Below, one piece after another: positions 53,961-62,637 of a stretch of DNA of 64,000 bases. Origin of the DNA: GCA-002726655 sp046582185 (lineage in GTDB: Bacteria > Pseudomonadota > Gammaproteobacteria > Pseudomonadales > Azotimanducaceae); NCBI GenBank assembly GCA_046582185.1, contig JAYGEX010000001.1, positions 62,001 through 126,000 on the forward strand. Direction: 5' to 3'. The stretch's first letter is position 1. Each line of letters starts with the position of its first letter. A model generated the notes under the pieces. It did no database searches. It saw nothing but the letters and a program-made list of their open reading frames with translations, and was not told the DNA's origin. Position numbers and translations under genes: made by a program.

Positions 53961-55145
53961 ATGTCACAATCATTAGAAGAGTTCAGGCAGGAGACTCGAA
54001 CCTGGCTGGAAGATAACTGCCCGGAAGGCGCTCGTGGGGCAGGTTTTATTCCCTGGGGTAGTAGCAAGATCGAATTAAAACCGGATACAAAGACCTGGTT
54101 GGAACGAATGGCGGGCAAAGGTTGGACAGTGCCCACCTGGCCAAAGGAATATGGTGGTGCCGGGCTCACCAAGGACGAATACCTGATCGTTCAAGAGGAG
54201 ATGCAGAGAATTGGCGCCAGGCCTTCCTTAACCGGTCGAGGGGTGAATTATATTGGTCCGACGATTCTGGAATTTGGCACGGATCAGCAAAAGAAAAAGT
54301 GGCTGCCGCGAATTGCCCGTGGTGAAGGCGGTTGGTGTATGGGTTATAGCGAACCAGCTGCTGGCAGCGACCTGGCAAACCTGCAAATGCGAGCGGTCCC
54401 CGATGGCGATCACTATCGCTTAAATGGTATGAAAATTTGGACATCCGATGGCATTTACGGGGACCTGATCTTTTGCCTTGTCAGGACCGATCCAGACAAG
54501 CCAAAACATGAAGGTATCAGTCTTATTCTGGTAAATATGGATCAGCCTGGCGTGAGGATAAGGCCAATCCAGCTTATAAGCGGCAATTCACCCTTTTGTG
54601 AGACATTCTTCGAAGACGCACTCGCCGATAAGGATGATCTGATCGGTGAAATCAACCATGGCTGGTCCGTGGGGAAGAGGCTGCTGCAATATGAACGTTC
54701 GGTACATGGAGGCGTTAATACCAGTGGCGCACAGGTAACGCAGAAGGTGAAGTCAATAGTGGACCTCGCCAGGGAATATATAGGAATCGCCGGGAACAAG
54801 ATTGCTGAGCCTAGTATTCGTGATCGTGTGCTTTGCCTGGAGATGGACAGTCGAGCCTATAAATTGACCCAGCGACGTGTGATTGCAGAAACCGAGGCAA
54901 GTGCCCCGGCGCTGGCGACTTCCATATTGAAGGTTAAGGGTGCCGAATTTACCAAGGAGCGCGCAGAGCTGGAGCAACATGTCCGGGGCGTTCGCGGTAT
55001 AGCATGGGAAGATAGCAACTATACGCATGACGAAATCGAGAGCACCAAGAACTGGCTGACCACGAGAGCGGTGTCGATTTATGGAGGAACGAGTGAAATT
55101 CAGAAAAATATCATCGCAAAACGGGTCCTCGGACTTCCCGGATAA
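53961..55145 (+). CDS. Acyl-CoA dehydrogenase
   Basis: A flavoprotein of 394 aa oxidising an acyl-CoA to the enoyl-CoA. MGYSEPAAGSDLANLQ and NGMKIWTSDGIYGDLIFCLV form the FAD-binding middle domain, and the C-terminal helical domain ends SIYGGTSEIQKNIIAKRVLG. The usual catalytic base region is not obvious. The frame opens with TTG at 53958, but AAGGAAAC points to ATG 53961. The family is often found in steroid side-chain or branched-chain pathways. Confidence 0.93.
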   Translation: MSQSLEEFRQETRTWLEDNCPEGARGAGFIPWGSSKIELKPDTKTWLERMAGKGWTVPTWPKEYGGAGLTKDEYLIVQEEMQRIGARPSLTGRGVNYIGPTILEFGTDQQKKKWLPRIARGEGGWCMGYSEPAAGSDLANLQMRAVPDGDHYRLNGMKIWTSDGIYGDLIFCLVRTDPDKPKHEGISLILVNMDQPGVRIRPIQLISGNSPFCETFFEDALADKDDLIGEINHGWSVGKRLLQYERSVHGGVNTSGAQVTQKVKSIVDLAREYIGIAGNKIAEPSIRDRVLCLEMDSRAYKLTQRRVIAETEASAPALATSILKVKGAEFTKERAELEQHVRGVRGIAWEDSNYTHDEIESTKNWLTTRAVSIYGGTSEIQKNIIAKRVLGLPG

Positions 55146-55241
55146 CCTCGGCAAAACTGCATTCTGCCTCGGTTTTTTGTTCCATTTCGCCATCTCTTCA
55201 GGTAATCTGTCGGACTATCCAGAAAGATGGAGAGATTCTGG

Positions 55242-55269
55242 AATAGCCCTGATGTGAATCCGGGCTATT
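55242..55269. terminator. Hairpin between acyl-CoA dehydrogenase and TonB receptor genes
   Basis: A perfect 8-bp stem AATAGCCC/GGGCTATT with a 12-base loop. It lacks a long T-tract, so it may be a weak terminator or an RNA stabiliser. Confidence 0.4.
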
Positions 55270-55329
55270 TACTGGAATGAGTAATTCAAAAATTAAGACC
55301 AAAAACCAACCTTTAGGGGGTAATAACGG

Positions 55330-57900
55330 ATGGTAAAACATCGAACCAAGGCCTTGGCAATAGCCATTGCTGCCGCCACATTTGGCGCGCCTGGTGTCGT
55401 TCCAGTCGCTTTCGGTGAAGACACGATGGAAGAAGTCGTGGTCACTGGTAGTCGGCGAGCACCACGTTCTGTCGGAGATTCCGCAGCACCTATCGATGTA
55501 ATCGGTGGTGATGACTTCGAGAACCAGGGTGCTGCAGACATGAGCGAAATGCTCAGGACACTCGTGCCTTCATATAACGTAAATACACAGCCCATCAGTG
55601 ATGCAGCGACGCTCGTTCGACCTGCAAACCTGCGCGGACTACCACCAGATAATACGCTGGTTCTGGTTAACGGTAAACGACGTCATCGTGGCGCGGTTAT
55701 CGCATTTCTGGGCGGTGGTGTTTCAGACGGCGCTCAAGGTGCTGACGTATCACCAATCCCAAGCATCGCACTTAAGCAGGTAGAAGTACTTCGTGATGGT
55801 GCCTCGGCCCAGTACGGATCTGATGCCATTGCCGGTGTTATCAACTTCATCCTGAAAGATAGTGCAGAGGGTTTCTCTATTGAGGGACGCTGGGGTACTA
55901 CCTTCGAAGGTGATGGAGATATGTATAAGATCGCAGCGAACATTGGCTTGCCTCTTGGTCCTGATGGCTTCGCAAACTTCAGCTTTGAAACTACAGAATC
56001 TGATGCGACGAGTCGTAGTACTCAGCGAGCAGACGCAGCACAGCTAATCTTGCTCGGCAATACTGCCATTCGAAATCCTGCACAGATCTGGGGTCAGCCC
56101 GAGATCACTGACGATTATAAGTTCTTCGCAAATCTAGGACTGGATCTTGATGACAATACGCATGCTTATATGTTCGGTAACTATGCAGAACGTAAGGTGC
56201 TCGGCGGATTCTTCTTTCGTAATCCTACCAATCGTGGTGGTGTATTCTCGGTTGATAGTGGTGTCACCCGTCTTGTTGGTGATCTGACTCCAGGTCCTGT
56301 GGGCCAGGTTAATCCAGGTCTTGGGGATGGAGACGGTATCGCTTGTCCAGTCGTCAACGTTCGTGATGATGGAACGAACAATTCAGATAGTGCGATTAAT
56401 GTAGCTGGACTAGCCGCGATTATTGCTAATCCAAATTGTTTTGTCTTCAATGGCAGACACCCGGGTGGCTTCACGCCTAACTTTGGCGGACGGGTTATCG
56501 ACTTTAGCTTCGCGGCTGGCGTTCGTGGCGAACTCAGTAACGGACTTCTGTACGATGTTAGCGCCAACGTTGGAAGCAGTGATGTTCAGTATGAAATTGT
56601 GAACACATTGAATCCTTCCTTCGGTCCAAATTCACCCGATGAATTCCGACCTGGCGACTACACTCAGCTCGAGAAGAACTTTAATGCTGACTTCTCTTAT
56701 CCGATGGAGATGGGTATGTACTCCCCGCTTAATGTTGGCTTTGGATTTGAATATCGCGAAGAGCAGTTTACTGTCACTTCCGGTGATCAATTCAGCTGGG
56801 ACACAGGCCCACTGTTTAACCAAGGCTTCGGCATTGGCTCAAACGGCTTTGGCGGCTTTGGCCCACAGGTAGCCGGTGAGTTCGACAGAAGCAACTACGG
56901 TATATATTTAGACCTTGAAGCTGATGTCACCGAACGCCTACTCCTTGGTGCTGCAATTCGTTATGAAGACTTCGAAGACTTTGGTAGTACAGTCAACGGA
57001 AAACTTTCAGCGAGATTCAAACTCACTGATGACTTTGCAGTGCGGGGAACCGCAAGTACAGGCTTCCGTGCACCTACACCCGGCCAGTCAAATATCTCCA
57101 ACATCTCAACGGTGGCGGGTGATGATGGCATTCTGGTTCAGCGCGGTACGATTCCACCCACTAACCCTGTAGCGGTCAGTAAAGGTGGTAAGGCGCTTAA
57201 AGAGGAAGAGTCAACTAACTTCAGTGTTGGCATCGTCTGGGATCTTACAGACAACATCAGCATTACTGCTGATTACTTCCAGATTGAACTCGAAGATCGT
57301 ATCACTCAGTCTGCAACCAAGGTTTTGACTGATCAGGATATCCAGGATCTAATAGATTCCGGCATTTCAGGCGCTGGTGACTTAACTGAGTTCCGTTTCT
57401 ACACCAACGATTTCGACACCACCACAACTGGTTTTGACATCGTTGCAACTTATGGTTTTGACTGGGCGCTCGGTAGTACCGATATGAACCTGGCCTTCAA
57501 CCATACAGAGACTGAGCTTGATTCAGCGAGCGATGTAATCGATCGATCACGTAAGGGTGAACTCGAAGGCTTCCTGCCTGAAACTCGATGGTACCTCACT
57601 GGTATTCATCACACAGGCAACTGGAGATTCCTGGCAAGATTGACCTACTACGATGAATGGACTGATTCCAATAACAATCCAGCTAATGACATCACCTTTG
57701 GTGACGAATATGTACTGGACGTGGAAGCTGCCTACACATGGAATGATCGTTATTCCATCGTTCTCGGTGCACAAAACGTGCTTGACGAATACCCCGATAA
57801 AGAGCCACGCGTGTTAACACTGGGTTACGACTACCCAGAGGGATCACCAATGGGCTTCAACGGTGGGTTCTACTACACACGTTTCCGTATCGACATGTAA
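55330..57900 (+). CDS. TonB-dependent outer-membrane receptor
   Basis: An 856-aa receptor: a signal peptide (KALAIAIAAATFGAPGVVPV), a TonB box-like MEEVVVTGSR, a plug domain with GDDFENQGAADMSEMLRTLV and VLRDGASAQYGSDAIAGVIN, and a barrel ending in YYTRFRIDM with the terminal aromatic-rich strand. It imports a bulky nutrient or chelate using TonB energy. The plug type is that of the large proteobacterial receptor family often next to degradation genes, so an organic substrate is as likely as iron. GGGGG lies 11 bases ahead of the ATG. Confidence 0.96.
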   Translation: MVKHRTKALAIAIAAATFGAPGVVPVAFGEDTMEEVVVTGSRRAPRSVGDSAAPIDVIGGDDFENQGAADMSEMLRTLVPSYNVNTQPISDAATLVRPANLRGLPPDNTLVLVNGKRRHRGAVIAFLGGGVSDGAQGADVSPIPSIALKQVEVLRDGASAQYGSDAIAGVINFILKDSAEGFSIEGRWGTTFEGDGDMYKIAANIGLPLGPDGFANFSFETTESDATSRSTQRADAAQLILLGNTAIRNPAQIWGQPEITDDYKFFANLGLDLDDNTHAYMFGNYAERKVLGGFFFRNPTNRGGVFSVDSGVTRLVGDLTPGPVGQVNPGLGDGDGIACPVVNVRDDGTNNSDSAINVAGLAAIIANPNCFVFNGRHPGGFTPNFGGRVIDFSFAAGVRGELSNGLLYDVSANVGSSDVQYEIVNTLNPSFGPNSPDEFRPGDYTQLEKNFNADFSYPMEMGMYSPLNVGFGFEYREEQFTVTSGDQFSWDTGPLFNQGFGIGSNGFGGFGPQVAGEFDRSNYGIYLDLEADVTERLLLGAAIRYEDFEDFGSTVNGKLSARFKLTDDFAVRGTASTGFRAPTPGQSNISNISTVAGDDGILVQRGTIPPTNPVAVSKGGKALKEEESTNFSVGIVWDLTDNISITADYFQIELEDRITQSATKVLTDQDIQDLIDSGISGAGDLTEFRFYTNDFDTTTTGFDIVATYGFDWALGSTDMNLAFNHTETELDSASDVIDRSRKGELEGFLPETRWYLTGIHHTGNWRFLARLTYYDEWTDSNNNPANDITFGDEYVLDVEAAYTWNDRYSIVLGAQNVLDEYPDKEPRVLTLGYDYPEGSPMGFNGGFYYTRFRIDM

Positions 57901-57913
57901 GAAAGATAGCTTT

Positions 57914-57941
57914 GATGCCTTGGGGTTTATCTTAAGGCATC
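57914..57941 (+). terminator. First hairpin after the TonB receptor gene
   Basis: An 8-bp stem GATGCCTT/AAGGCATC with a 12-base loop, 14 bp beyond the stop codon and followed by ATTGTTTG. Weak terminator-like. Confidence 0.5.
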
Positions 57942-57968
57942 ATTGTTTGTATGAAAAATGCTTGACTG

Positions 57969-57995
57969 AAAAGGGTGCTTCGGCACCCTTTTTTT
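57969..57995 (+). terminator. Strong intrinsic terminator with UUCG tetraloop
   Basis: Stem AAAAGGGTGC/GCACCCTTTT closed by TTCG and ending in a run of seven T. It terminates the TonB receptor transcript and, as it begins with A residues, can also serve the minus-strand gene ending at 58042. Confidence 0.95.
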
Positions 57996-58041
57996 GGGTG
58001 CGCAGTTTATTCGAGTCCGCTGGTTGAAATCGATTTGTCTG

Positions 58042-59283
58042 TCAGCGAAGGATCACGTTTCCCGATTGATATATCTCGAGGCTGCTTCGCGTTTTGCCCG
58101 AGGATTCTCTTAGCATTCTCGCCAGTTGAAGACTTGTATTTTTCTTCTCCTCGTTCCCAAGCCCGGCATAAACATCAGCAAGTGCAACGAAGAAGATGGC
58201 CTCATCCTCTTTCAAGCGAATCGCTGCATTTAGTTCACGCCTCGCCCCTTTATATTCTTGTTTGCTAATTAACTGCCGAGCATTTGCATAGCGAAAGTAT
58301 GGATTCTTTATGCGGTGGTATTTAACTTTGTCAGCGAGTAATGAACCCATCTCCGTATTTCCTTCCTGAAGATAAAGTCTCGAGAGATTACTCATTGCAG
58401 TATGGTTGTAGGAATCAAAATGGATGGCTTGTAAATAACTGGCCTTGGCAAGCTCGCGCCTGTTCATCCGTCGCATGGTAGCGCCCATATTGTTCCAGAT
58501 ATCAGACATTTCAGGTTCAAGCATTAGCCCGGTCCTCAGGTAGCGCAAAGCCACCTCATATTTCTGGACCAGAATCGATTCTGCAGCAAGATTGTTGTAA
58601 TAGATAGCAAGCGCATAATTATCGGAAACTGTCTTCATATCCGGGGCATAAAATTCCTGCCCTGCCAGAAAATCCAGAACATAACGACTTCCGTTTCGCA
58701 GCATGCCGGTGGAGTTGATATGTTGAGTCCATATCAAAATATTACCGGATAGATCCCATTGCGGCCGCATTTCGGCTAAATGATAATGGGCATCAAGATC
58801 AACATATCGTGCCATGGCAATAAACAGATTGGTCATGGAGAGGCAGTTACCCGAATGACTGAGATAGGTTTCCGTCGCAGTCTTGGTGGCACCAGATTCA
58901 TACTCGATTGAAAATAGTTCAGGGGAAAAGAGTATCTCATGCAGGATTTCCAATTTTTTTGATGTACGCATCCTGGGTTCGATTTGACCATCAATAAAAC
59001 TTTTCACTTCATCGGAGAGCTCAAGAATATCTACTACCTGAGCCACCGCAGCATCGTCACCGCCCCGAATTTCTGCCAATAATAGCGGGTCGGGCTCTTC
59101 CACAATTGTTGAACAAGCACTGACATGCAACAAAATAACAACGAACAGAGATCGGACCGATGAAAATGCACTAGACGGGAGTTTATTCGCTGACAATTCT
59201 TTCGCCAGCAATTTGCAAAGGAGATATTTCATGACATCAGTAACTTGTCTCAAAAGATAGACTAAACAATCATTGGTTCCCAT
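58042..59283 (-). CDS. Transglutaminase-like TPR lipoprotein
   Basis: A 413-aa envelope protein. A hydrophobic segment with lipobox (LFVVILLHVSAC) sits at about residues 46-57 from the first ATG; GGAAGA supports this start, though ATG 59232 is possible. Residues 100-230 resemble the SirB1/transglutaminase-like fold with a catalytic-type Cys in SHSGNCLSMTNLFIAMARY, His and aromatic residues following. TPR repeats fill the C-terminal half (DIWNNMGATMRRMNRRELAK). Substrate unknown. Confidence 0.8.
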   Translation of the reverse strand: MGTNDCLVYLLRQVTDVMKYLLCKLLAKELSANKLPSSAFSSVRSLFVVILLHVSACSTIVEEPDPLLLAEIRGGDDAAVAQVVDILELSDEVKSFIDGQIEPRMRTSKKLEILHEILFSPELFSIEYESGATKTATETYLSHSGNCLSMTNLFIAMARYVDLDAHYHLAEMRPQWDLSGNILIWTQHINSTGMLRNGSRYVLDFLAGQEFYAPDMKTVSDNYALAIYYNNLAAESILVQKYEVALRYLRTGLMLEPEMSDIWNNMGATMRRMNRRELAKASYLQAIHFDSYNHTAMSNLSRLYLQEGNTEMGSLLADKVKYHRIKNPYFRYANARQLISKQEYKGARRELNAAIRLKEDEAIFFVALADVYAGLGNEEKKNTSLQLARMLRESSGKTRSSLEIYQSGNVILR

Positions 59284-59305
59284 GAACCCATCTTCCGTTT
59301 CGTGG

Positions 59306-59440
59306 CACTAGTTAATTCCTGTCCATAAACTACAATTTTTTACCAAAAGGTGCAGAATATCAATATTGTTAGGCATACAAAACAATCACTTACCAGGGAA
59401 GTAACACCGGCGGTTTCCATTTCTAGGCGAACACTAGTTA
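59306..59440 (+). repeat. Dispersed ~130-bp repeat, copy C, with 9-bp direct repeats at its ends
   Basis: CACTAGTTA occurs at 59306-59314 and again at 59432-59440. Between them lie the left part TTCCTGTCCATAAAC and the core AAAACAATCACTTACCAGGG with AAGTAACACCGGCGG. It sits in the divergent gap between the TPR lipoprotein and the DUF3859 gene. Confidence 0.93.
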
Positions 59441-59615
59441 TTATCGCACTGCCCATAACTGCACTACTAATCGCGCAAGTTAGCTATTGCACTATTTTAT
59501 CGGACTATTATAAAGTCGTGTACACTGCCAGCGAAGTGGATATTTAGCAGGTTGAATCGAATTCACCATAAATTTAATGAGATCGACTATCAGAACGATG
59601 ATTAAAAGAACGATA

Positions 59616-60164
59616 ATGGACAAAATAACTTACAAAATCAGGAACTGCTTGCTCACATTCTTGTTTTTACTAGGCTCTGCAGTCAGTGTTCAAGCTGATG
59701 TAGTCATAAGAGCCGCCGAAATCACGGCCTTTGGTATATTTCAGGAATATGGAAAGCAGTTCGAGCGCGGTTACAACGCGGCAGGACCAGGAACCGATTC
59801 CCTGGACTATGTTCGGTTCGTGGACTTCACCAATGAAATCCCTGGTGAAGTGGGTATCAGCTTCGGCATTCAATACATTATCCACAGTACACCTAAGGGC
59901 AAACCATTCAAGGTCACCGGCGTCATCATTTATCCGGATGGCGGTCTGGTCACACCAGAAGGTGAGGTTTATAGTACTTCGAAAGAAAAAATTACTGTGA
60001 AACTCGGCGTTAAGAGTTTCTACGGCTTCGGCTTTGACAAGCCCTGGGAGGTATTGCCAGGCGAATGGACCTTTCAGATCAAGCACAATGACGCGATACT
60101 AGCCCAGAAGAAACTTCTGGTGCTGCCACCGGAACCCACGCTGAGCCAGAATTTACCAGACTAG
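59616..60164 (+). CDS. Exported DUF3859 protein
   Basis: A signal peptide (CLLTFLFLLGSAVSVQA) is followed by a beta-sandwich-like domain with ITAFGIFQEYGKQF, GISFGIQYIIHSTPKGKPFK, YGFGFDKPWEVLPGEWTFQI and a final ILAQKKLLVLPPEP, which matches my recollection of DUF3859. Function unknown, periplasmic. The frame opens at 59577; ATG 59616 gives a proper-length signal peptide and is used here. No clear ribosome binding site. Confidence 0.75.
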   Translation: MDKITYKIRNCLLTFLFLLGSAVSVQADVVIRAAEITAFGIFQEYGKQFERGYNAAGPGTDSLDYVRFVDFTNEIPGEVGISFGIQYIIHSTPKGKPFKVTGVIIYPDGGLVTPEGEVYSTSKEKITVKLGVKSFYGFGFDKPWEVLPGEWTFQIKHNDAILAQKKLLVLPPEPTLSQNLPD

Positions 60165-60189
60165 GGCCTGGGCCGAGTTTGTTAAGAAC

Positions 60190-61212
60190 CTATCGATAGC
60201 CCTCTTGTACAGGCCGACGAGGCAGGGACCACCAGAGTTCATCGCAGGCTTCAATTAACTCATCATCAAGCTGCAGCTCGAGCGCATCAATATTTGCCTG
60301 AAGTTGATCTGGCCTGGATGCCCCAATAATGGCAGATGATATTCCCGGCTGGGATAATACCCATGCGACAGATACAGAAACCATATTCAGACCCTTGGCT
60401 GCAACAACCGTTTTTAAACGCTCAACCGCCTCAAACTGACTATCATGCCAGTAGCGAGCCTGGTATCGGTCCGCTGCCGTGCCCAGGGTAAAGCGTGTGC
60501 CTTCTTCAGGATTTTGTCCGGGCTTATACTTGCCTGAAAGAAAACCTCCCGCAAGGGGGTTATAGACCAATACGCCCGTCCCGGTATCAACACACAGTGG
60601 CAATAGCTCCGTTTCAATGTCTCGATAGAGCATGTTGTACCTGGGTTGAACTGACGCGTAACCTGAGATACCGAGATGATCTGCAGCCCTTAGCGCTTGC
60701 CCTAGCCGCCAGGCAGGATAATTGGAACAACCGATGTAGCGCACTTTTCCCGCGCTCACCAGGTCTTCAAATGCTCGCAAGGTTTCCTCAATAGGCGTAA
60801 AGGGATCAAAGCCATGAGATTGATAGAGATCAACGTAGTCGGTGCCAAGCCGTCGCAAACTATTGTCAATTGATTCCATGATGTGCTGCCGCGACAGACC
60901 CCAGTTGTTAGGCCCTCCTCGGGTGGGGGCAAAGCACTTAGTGGCGATAAGCATGTCATCGCGGTTACCCCGCTCTTTCATCCATCTGCCAAGGATTGCC
61001 TCTGTATCGCCAATTGTTTCTCTTGTGCCACCAAGCGGATAGGCATCAGAGGTATCAAGAAAATTCAGCCCCGCAGCATAGGCGGTGTCAAGTATCTCCT
61101 TCGATCCATGTTCATCGACCTGTAATCCAAAGGTCATCGTACCCAGACAAAGCGCTGGTACTTCCAGACCGTGCCGTCCCAATCTTCTTTTTTCCATAGC
61201 AGCTAAACTCAT
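60190..61212 (-). CDS. Aldo/keto reductase
   Basis: A 340-aa AKR of the Tas/YghZ-like group. KRRLGRHGLEVPALCLGTMT opens the barrel; catalytic residues are Asp and Tyr in FLDTSDAYPLGG, Lys in LIATKCFAP and His in LYQSHGFDPFTP; the NADP region is IIGASRPDQLQANID. ATG at residue 6 is an alternative start. It converges with the DUF3859 gene and is unrelated in sequence detail to the AKR at 3.9 kb. Confidence 0.93.
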   Translation of the reverse strand: MSLAAMEKRRLGRHGLEVPALCLGTMTFGLQVDEHGSKEILDTAYAAGLNFLDTSDAYPLGGTRETIGDTEAILGRWMKERGNRDDMLIATKCFAPTRGGPNNWGLSRQHIMESIDNSLRRLGTDYVDLYQSHGFDPFTPIEETLRAFEDLVSAGKVRYIGCSNYPAWRLGQALRAADHLGISGYASVQPRYNMLYRDIETELLPLCVDTGTGVLVYNPLAGGFLSGKYKPGQNPEEGTRFTLGTAADRYQARYWHDSQFEAVERLKTVVAAKGLNMVSVSVAWVLSQPGISSAIIGASRPDQLQANIDALELQLDDELIEACDELWWSLPRRPVQEGYR

Positions 61213-61318
61213 CGTGATGTAGTTGGTTGTATGAGGTTCTTATCGATCTCATTGCCAAATTTTCTATCAGGAACTGATTTCGAAAGCAGGCATTAGCAAT
61301 CGATAATAGCGTTCTGAA

Positions 61319-62527
61319 GTGATCAGCGGAAGACGTATAGTTCATCGCTTCGCCATGCCTGGTTCTCAAGGACAGGCTCTCCATGCTAAATTGAACAAAA
61401 GGCGAGAAATCAATAATTTGAATCAGGCACTTCTTGAAGAAATACACCATGCGGCCCTCGGCCCAGGTGATGATTATTACCTGCCCACCTCACTGGTATC
61501 AGCGCTCAAAGAGGAGCAGTGCTTTTCCTTGTTACTGCCTGAATATCTGGGCGGCCGGCAAATGGATTTTCCAGACTACATTGACCTGGTCCAGACAATA
61601 GCCAGAGCCGATGGCTCTACCGCCTGGTGTGTTAACCAGGCATCCGTACTTGCGAGTCTTGCTCGTCTGCTGCCAGGAGATGTGGCGGCCAAAGTCTGGC
61701 AATCACCCTCTGTTTCGCTGGCAAATGGTCCACCGTCACTTTGTCAGTCTCTCGAATCAGATGATACTTATACTTTGAACGGACACTGGACTTTCAGCAG
61801 CGGCATCCAGTTCGCCGACTTCTTACTAGGCATGTCGCCGGTGACCATGAAAGATGGCGGAAAGCGTTTCCTCTGGCATCTCTTTGCAAAAAGTGAGGCG
61901 AATATTATCGAACGGTGGCCGGTCAATGGGCTTAAAGCGACGGGCAGCTTCGAATTCACAGTGAAAAATCTTGAGGTCCCGAAGTCCCATACATTTGAAG
62001 TCCGGACAAGGGAGGAAGATCCAAGCCTTTATCAGATTCCACTGAATCTGCTATTTGCCTGTGGCTTTGCTGCGGTCGCCCTTGGCGTCGCAAGGGCAGC
62101 GATGGATATAGCCATCAGCACAGCGCAGGAAAAGTTCAAGCGTTTCGCCCAGAAGGTCATGAGCGAGGATACTCTCAGTCAATCTATGGTCGGCCAGGGA
62201 CAGGCCATTTGGCAATCTGCCGACGCCTATCTACATCAGTCCGTCGCTACAGTTTGGGATGCCATCGGCGAGGTAGGTCATTGCTCTCAAGACAACAAAA
62301 TAAAATTGAGAATCGCCGCTACACATGTCATCCGCCAATCAAAGGAGGTGACTGATATAGCTTATGAACTTTGTGGCACCAACAGCATCATTGCTGAGAG
62401 TGACTTACAAACACGATTTCAGGACATGCATGTCATCACCCAGCACCTCCAGGGCCGACCTGAAATCTATTCTTTGGTAGGAAAACACTATCTGGGACTG
62501 GCGGTAAAGTCGCCGCTACTATCCTGA
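61319..62527 (+). CDS. Acyl-CoA-dehydrogenase-fold flavin enzyme (HsaA/DszC-like)
   Basis: A 402-aa protein with the type-2 acyl-CoA dehydrogenase C-terminal domain used by two-component flavin monooxygenases: LLLPEYLGGRQMDFPDYIDL, RADGSTAWCVNQASVLAS, NGHWTFSSGIQFADFLLG and a C-terminal DMHVITQHLQ with the His typical of this group. It may hydroxylate an aromatic or steroid-like substrate with reduced flavin from a separate reductase, which is not encoded nearby. Start GTG 61319 or ATG 61355; neither has a good ribosome binding site. Confidence 0.85.
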   Translation: MISGRRIVHRFAMPGSQGQALHAKLNKRREINNLNQALLEEIHHAALGPGDDYYLPTSLVSALKEEQCFSLLLPEYLGGRQMDFPDYIDLVQTIARADGSTAWCVNQASVLASLARLLPGDVAAKVWQSPSVSLANGPPSLCQSLESDDTYTLNGHWTFSSGIQFADFLLGMSPVTMKDGGKRFLWHLFAKSEANIIERWPVNGLKATGSFEFTVKNLEVPKSHTFEVRTREEDPSLYQIPLNLLFACGFAAVALGVARAAMDIAISTAQEKFKRFAQKVMSEDTLSQSMVGQGQAIWQSADAYLHQSVATVWDAIGEVGHCSQDNKIKLRIAATHVIRQSKEVTDIAYELCGTNSIIAESDLQTRFQDMHVITQHLQGRPEIYSLVGKHYLGLAVKSPLLS

Positions 62528-62637
62528 TAAGGTTTAATTCATGAAGGATACTCCCACCACTCGCCAAACCAAGATTTACGCGGGTGCACATATTCACAAG
62601 CTCAGACAAATCCATTCCAACATGCGGCCAATCATCT

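Noticed and set aside
59350..59547. 65-aa frame with a possible membrane helix between the TPR lipoprotein and DUF3859 genes
   Set aside because: Its first half is repeat copy C, it starts at GTG without a ribosome binding site, and the hydrophobic stretch in an AT-rich spacer can arise by chance.
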